Below, piece after piece: positions 5,785-7,768 of a DNA stretch of 7,768 bases. The position numbers were made by a program, and so were the translations under genes. Source of the stretch: Candidatus Thalassarchaeum betae (lineage in GTDB: Archaea > Thermoplasmatota > Poseidoniia > Poseidoniales > Thalassarchaeaceae); the NCBI GenBank assembly GCA_022448665.1, contig JAKUUO010000042.1, positions 1 through 7,768 of the forward strand, given 5' to 3'. Positions within the stretch are counted from its first letter, which is position 1, and the number at the start of each line of letters is the position of its first letter. The notes under the pieces are model-generated. The model did not search any database. It was not told the origin of the DNA and worked only from the letters and a program-made list of their open reading frames with translations.

Positions 5785-6552
5785 TCAGCCGACCCTAAGG
5801 ATTGCCTCAATATCAAACAGCGAAACGGCGTTTCCCAGCGCTTCCTCAAGAGTGAACCAACGCGCTTCCTCAATCTCATCATCCTTCGGAACTATGTCCT
5901 CTGCAGGAATATCGGCCTCACAGCGATACGTAAATGAGAGCCAGTCGATTCCTTCTTGTCGAAAAATCGCCTCTTGGATCAATGCTCCGTCGTCACCGAT
6001 TAACGCATCACCCGACTCTCCTTTTGGATCAGCGATGGCGATGTTGATTCCTAACTCTTCCAGAACTTCACGTTCGGCTCCCTTGCGCGGATGCTCGCCG
6101 TAGTCAACGAATCCCCCTGGAAGCGTCCAGCAGCCGGTGAAGAAGCCCCTGGTTACCTTGACCATCAGGATATGGCCGTCGGGGTTAGTGATGACGACCT
6201 TGCTGACAACCCTGTGCAGGGTTCGATACACCGACTCGCGCGCGACGGGATCGACTGCACTGTCACTGATGACCGCATCCTTCCATGCCCAGTGCTCAGG
6301 CCAAGATATCTCGGGAGTCCCAATCGTTACTCTATGGTCGTCAGTTCCGAGACGGAACTGGTTGACCCTTTTCTCCTTCCAGATGAGACCCAATGCTCGC
6401 GCTTCGTCCGGAGTCGGGAGTCTGAGAAGAAAATCCCCGCCTTCCCATTCAGTGCGCCCCTTTCTGGGGATCCCCGGTCCATTTCCATCTATGTCTACGA
6501 GCAGCAACTTGCCGTCGTGTTCGAGGTGGATGTGTTCGCATTGCCGTTCCAT
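5785..6552 (-). CDS. Nudix hydrolase with an uncharacterised N-terminal domain
   Basis: The 255-residue product has a complete Nudix box at residues 147-169: G147, E153, then REVLEELGI at 161-169, which fits Gx5Ex7REUxEExGU exactly. It should therefore bind Mg2+ and hydrolyse a nucleoside diphosphate linked to another group. The substrate cannot be read from the sequence. The Nudix domain covers about residues 115-255. The first 115 residues form an additional part with a GNGPGIPRKGR segment (23-33), a RLPTPDEARALGL segment (44-56) and NQFRLG (64-69). I half recall this in other archaeal Nudix proteins but cannot name it. A weak GGAG lies four bases before the ATG. It follows mdh by 39 bp on the same strand and is probably cotranscribed. 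Its TGA stop begins on the base next to the CCA end of the opposing tRNA-Pro. Confidence 0.88.
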   Translation of the reverse strand: MERQCEHIHLEHDGKLLLVDIDGNGPGIPRKGRTEWEGGDFLLRLPTPDEARALGLIWKEKRVNQFRLGTDDHRVTIGTPEISWPEHWAWKDAVISDSAVDPVARESVYRTLHRVVSKVVITNPDGHILMVKVTRGFFTGCWTLPGGFVDYGEHPRKGAEREVLEELGINIAIADPKGESGDALIGDDGALIQEAIFRQEGIDWLSFTYRCEADIPAEDIVPKDDEIEEARWFTLEEALGNAVSLFDIEAILRVG

Positions 6553-6591
6553 GCGACTCCGAGGTGTTGTTCCCGAATGAATCCAACGGAC

Positions 6592-7530
6592 TCAGTATCC
6601 GAGGATATTACTCAACTGCTCTTTGTAGAAGGCGCCCGAGCTCTGCAGGCTCGATAACTCTGAGTCTTCGAGTTCAAGTTCAATAATTCTCTCGACTCCT
6701 TCACTACCTAGGACCACAGGTACGCCAATGAAAATATCCTCCATGCCGTACTGTCCTGAAAGGTAAGCACTGCAGGGAAGCATCCTCTTCCTATCGTTGA
6801 TGATCGACTCCGCCATGATTGCTGCAGCAGCCCCGGGCGCGTAGAACGCGCTACCACGCTCAAGCAACTTGACGATCTCGCCACCACCAGCGGCAGTGCG
6901 CGCGCAGATGGAATCGATAGTCTCCTCGTCCATCAGTTGGGTGATCGAGATTCCGCCAGCAGTGGTGTAGCGAGGTAGAGGAACCATCGTATCACCGTGT
7001 CCACCGAGGACCATTGCCTGCACGTCCTCGTTGCTACAACCGAGTTCCTGAGAGATGAAATGGGTCATTCTGGCTGAGTCTAGGATACCCGCTTGGCCTA
7101 CGACTCGATGGTGGGGAAAGCCTGTGACCCTCTGCATGTGGTAGGTCATCAGGTCGAGCGGATTGGTTACCATGACTATGATGGAGTCGGGAGCGTGGTC
7201 CCTGATCCCGGCTCCAACTTGGGAGATAATGTCGGCATTCTTGCCTATCAGATCCTCTCGCGACATACCCGGCTGCCTCGGAAATCCCGAGGTCACCACC
7301 ACGACATCTGCACCTGCGATGTCTGAGTAGTCCTTGGTCCCTGTGATCTTGCCGTCGTAGTTGAGAATCTGACCGCCCTGGCTCATGTCGAGGGCTTTGC
7401 CCTTGGCGAATCCCTCGTAGATGTCCAGCATCACAATCTTCCCGACGTTCTTCTGAGCAAGCACGAACGCGCAAGTTGCCCCCACATTCCCCGCACCGAT
7501 GACAGCGACCTTCCTAGCACCTCTCGACAT
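6592..7530 (-). CDS. mdh: Malate dehydrogenase, LDH-like type, probably NAD-dependent
   Basis: This cytosolic enzyme interconverts malate and oxaloacetate in the citric acid cycle. The 312 residues match the family length. The Rossmann motif GAGNVG is at 12-17, and Asp36 at the end of the second strand (MLDI) favours NAD over NADP. In the active-site loop GFPRQPGMSRED, Arg85 and Arg91 occupy the positions that select malate over lactate, where LDH carries Gln. Further landmarks are Asn123 (NPLD), Asp151 and Arg154 (LDSAR), and the catalytic His178 in GGHGD. The protein resembles the Chloroflexus-type LDH-like malate dehydrogenases. A GAGGT six bases before the ATG supports the start. The Nudix gene follows downstream, and the 206-bp spacer upstream separates it from a divergent frame. 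Confidence 0.95.
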   Translation of the reverse strand: MSRGARKVAVIGAGNVGATCAFVLAQKNVGKIVMLDIYEGFAKGKALDMSQGGQILNYDGKITGTKDYSDIAGADVVVVTSGFPRQPGMSREDLIGKNADIISQVGAGIRDHAPDSIIVMVTNPLDLMTYHMQRVTGFPHHRVVGQAGILDSARMTHFISQELGCSNEDVQAMVLGGHGDTMVPLPRYTTAGGISITQLMDEETIDSICARTAAGGGEIVKLLERGSAFYAPGAAAAIMAESIINDRKRMLPCSAYLSGQYGMEDIFIGVPVVLGSEGVERIIELELEDSELSSLQSSGAFYKEQLSNILGY

Positions 7531-7536
7531 AGTACG

Positions 7537-7541
7537 ACCTC
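7537..7541 (-). promoter_or_regulatory. Ribosome binding site of mdh
   Basis: On the minus strand GAGGT lies six bases before the mdh ATG, a standard Shine-Dalgarno spacing that supports the annotated start. Confidence 0.6.
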
Positions 7542-7551
7542 GCTCTGAGCG
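7541..7551. promoter_or_regulatory. Interrupted palindrome upstream of mdh, possible operator
   Basis: CGCTC-T-GAGCG is a perfect dyad around one central base. It begins ten bases before the mdh ATG and shares one base with the ribosome binding site. A regulator bound here could block mdh transcription or translation, but an 11-base dyad can also occur by chance. Confidence 0.3.
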
Positions 7552-7679
7552 CCTCCGGTATCGAACTTAGCCTTAGTGATGCAGTGATTTGCCCACTGAT
7601 AGCGTGATATCCATCGCGCTGTAATATCCGCTGCGGTTCGGCTGATTCGTCCGGCGACGGTTTCAATAAGCGCCCTCAG

Positions 7680-7699
7680 GTCGAAAGAGCTGTCGAAAG
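7680..7699 (+). repeat. Tandem direct repeat GTCGAAAG x2, 12-base period
   Basis: GTCGAAAG occurs at 7680-7687 and again at 7692-7699, separated by the palindromic AGCT. The 12-base offset is slightly more than one helical turn. It could be a double protein-binding site or part of a folded leader for the gene starting near 7737. Confidence 0.4.
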
Positions 7700-7717
7700 G
7701 TGAGCCTACGGCTCATC
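7699..7717 (+). repeat. Short strong hairpin upstream of the probable gene at 7737
   Basis: TGAGCC (7701-7706) pairs perfectly with GGCTCA (7710-7715) across a TAC loop, and G7699-C7717 and G7700-T7716 extend the stem to eight pairs. It is too far from the mdh end to be its terminator, and no T-run follows. A leader hairpin or protein-binding dyad is more likely. Confidence 0.45.
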
Positions 7718-7736
7718 CAACTGGAAAGTGCCTGAA

Positions 7737-7768
7737 ATGCGCCTTGGGGTATTGCTTGAACCGGAAGG
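7737..7768 (+). CDS. Probable start of a plus-strand gene, cut by the window edge
   Basis: An ATG at 7737 opens a frame reading MRLGVLLEPE to the last base. A GGAAAGTG lies six bases before it, similar to the GGAAGTGA of fttA. Divergence from mdh across a 206-bp spacer is what one expects of a real gene start. An in-frame GTG three codons upstream (7728) is an alternative. Ten codons are too few to name a family. Confidence 0.35.
   Translation, partial: MRLGVLLEPE

Larger units (their letters stand above)
7531..7736. promoter_or_regulatory. Divergent spacer upstream of mdh and of a probable plus-strand gene
   Basis: These 206 bases are the longest gene-free stretch in the window. They hold the mdh ribosome binding site and dyad, a CAGTG/CACTG inverted repeat (7582-7586, 7594-7598), a GATATC palindrome (7606-7611), a tandem GTCGAAAG pair and a strong short hairpin near the right end. 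TTTCAATAAG at 7660-7669 is a weak TATA-like candidate for the plus strand. No reading frame or known RNA is recognisable. Confidence 0.5.

Noticed and set aside
6091..6657. A 188-residue plus-strand open frame across the Nudix gene and the end of mdh
   Set aside because: It overlaps two well-supported genes on the other strand, including the Nudix box, and has no motif of its own.
7576..7645. A C/D-box guide RNA (GTGATGC, CTGA, GTGATAT, CTGA)
   Set aside because: The C box lacks its final A, and the C'-to-D distance of 31 bases is far from the roughly 12 expected in archaeal sRNAs.
7659..7699. A CRISPR-like repeat (GTTTCAATAAGCGCC and GTCGAAAG)
   Set aside because: It resembles repeat ends only superficially. 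There is one copy and no regularly spaced units or cas gene.

Overview
This window looks like a piece of an archaeal chromosome made almost entirely of housekeeping genes. The markers are a proteasome beta subunit with the archaeal autocatalytic N-terminus, a KH-domain beta-CASP ribonuclease of the aCPSF1/FttA type, an archaeal SepF-like cell-division protein, a ZPR1 zinc-finger protein and an archaeal/eukaryal-type tryptophanyl-tRNA synthetase. The base composition is moderately GC-rich and gene packing is extreme. The proteasome subunit reads very much like the Thermoplasma one. With the acidic proteins and intermediate GC, this makes a Thermoplasmatota relative, possibly Marine Group II (Poseidoniales), my best guess; that lineage call is inference.

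Layout from left to right: (i) the 3' part of trpS on +, ending in a stop that overlaps the stop of the opposing gene; (ii) a two-gene minus-strand unit, sepF then zpr1, joined by an ATGA stop/start overlap; (iii) a 162-bp divergent spacer; (iv) a plus-strand unit, psmB then fttA (aCPSF1), 79 bp apart; (v) a small minus-strand two-helix membrane protein whose stop abuts the fttA stop; (vi) a plus-strand zinc-ribbon protein whose start overlaps the start of the membrane protein, followed by tRNA-Pro(UGG) with encoded CCA; (vii) a minus-strand unit, malate dehydrogenase then a Nudix hydrolase, the latter ending on the base next to the tRNA CCA; (viii) a 206-bp divergent spacer with short repeats and hairpins, then probably the first codons of another plus-strand gene.

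The genes cover translation (trpS, tRNA-Pro, perhaps ZPR1 as an elongation-factor chaperone), division (SepF), protein turnover (psmB), transcript 3'-end formation (fttA) and central metabolism (mdh). I see no mobile element, CRISPR array, prophage or toxin-antitoxin locus, and no convincing unknown multi-gene system. The items most worth a second look are the zero-spacing antiparallel gene junctions, the uncertain start of the zinc-ribbon gene, the uncharacterised N-terminal domain of the Nudix protein, the SepF protein without a visible membrane anchor, and the structured spacer at the right end.
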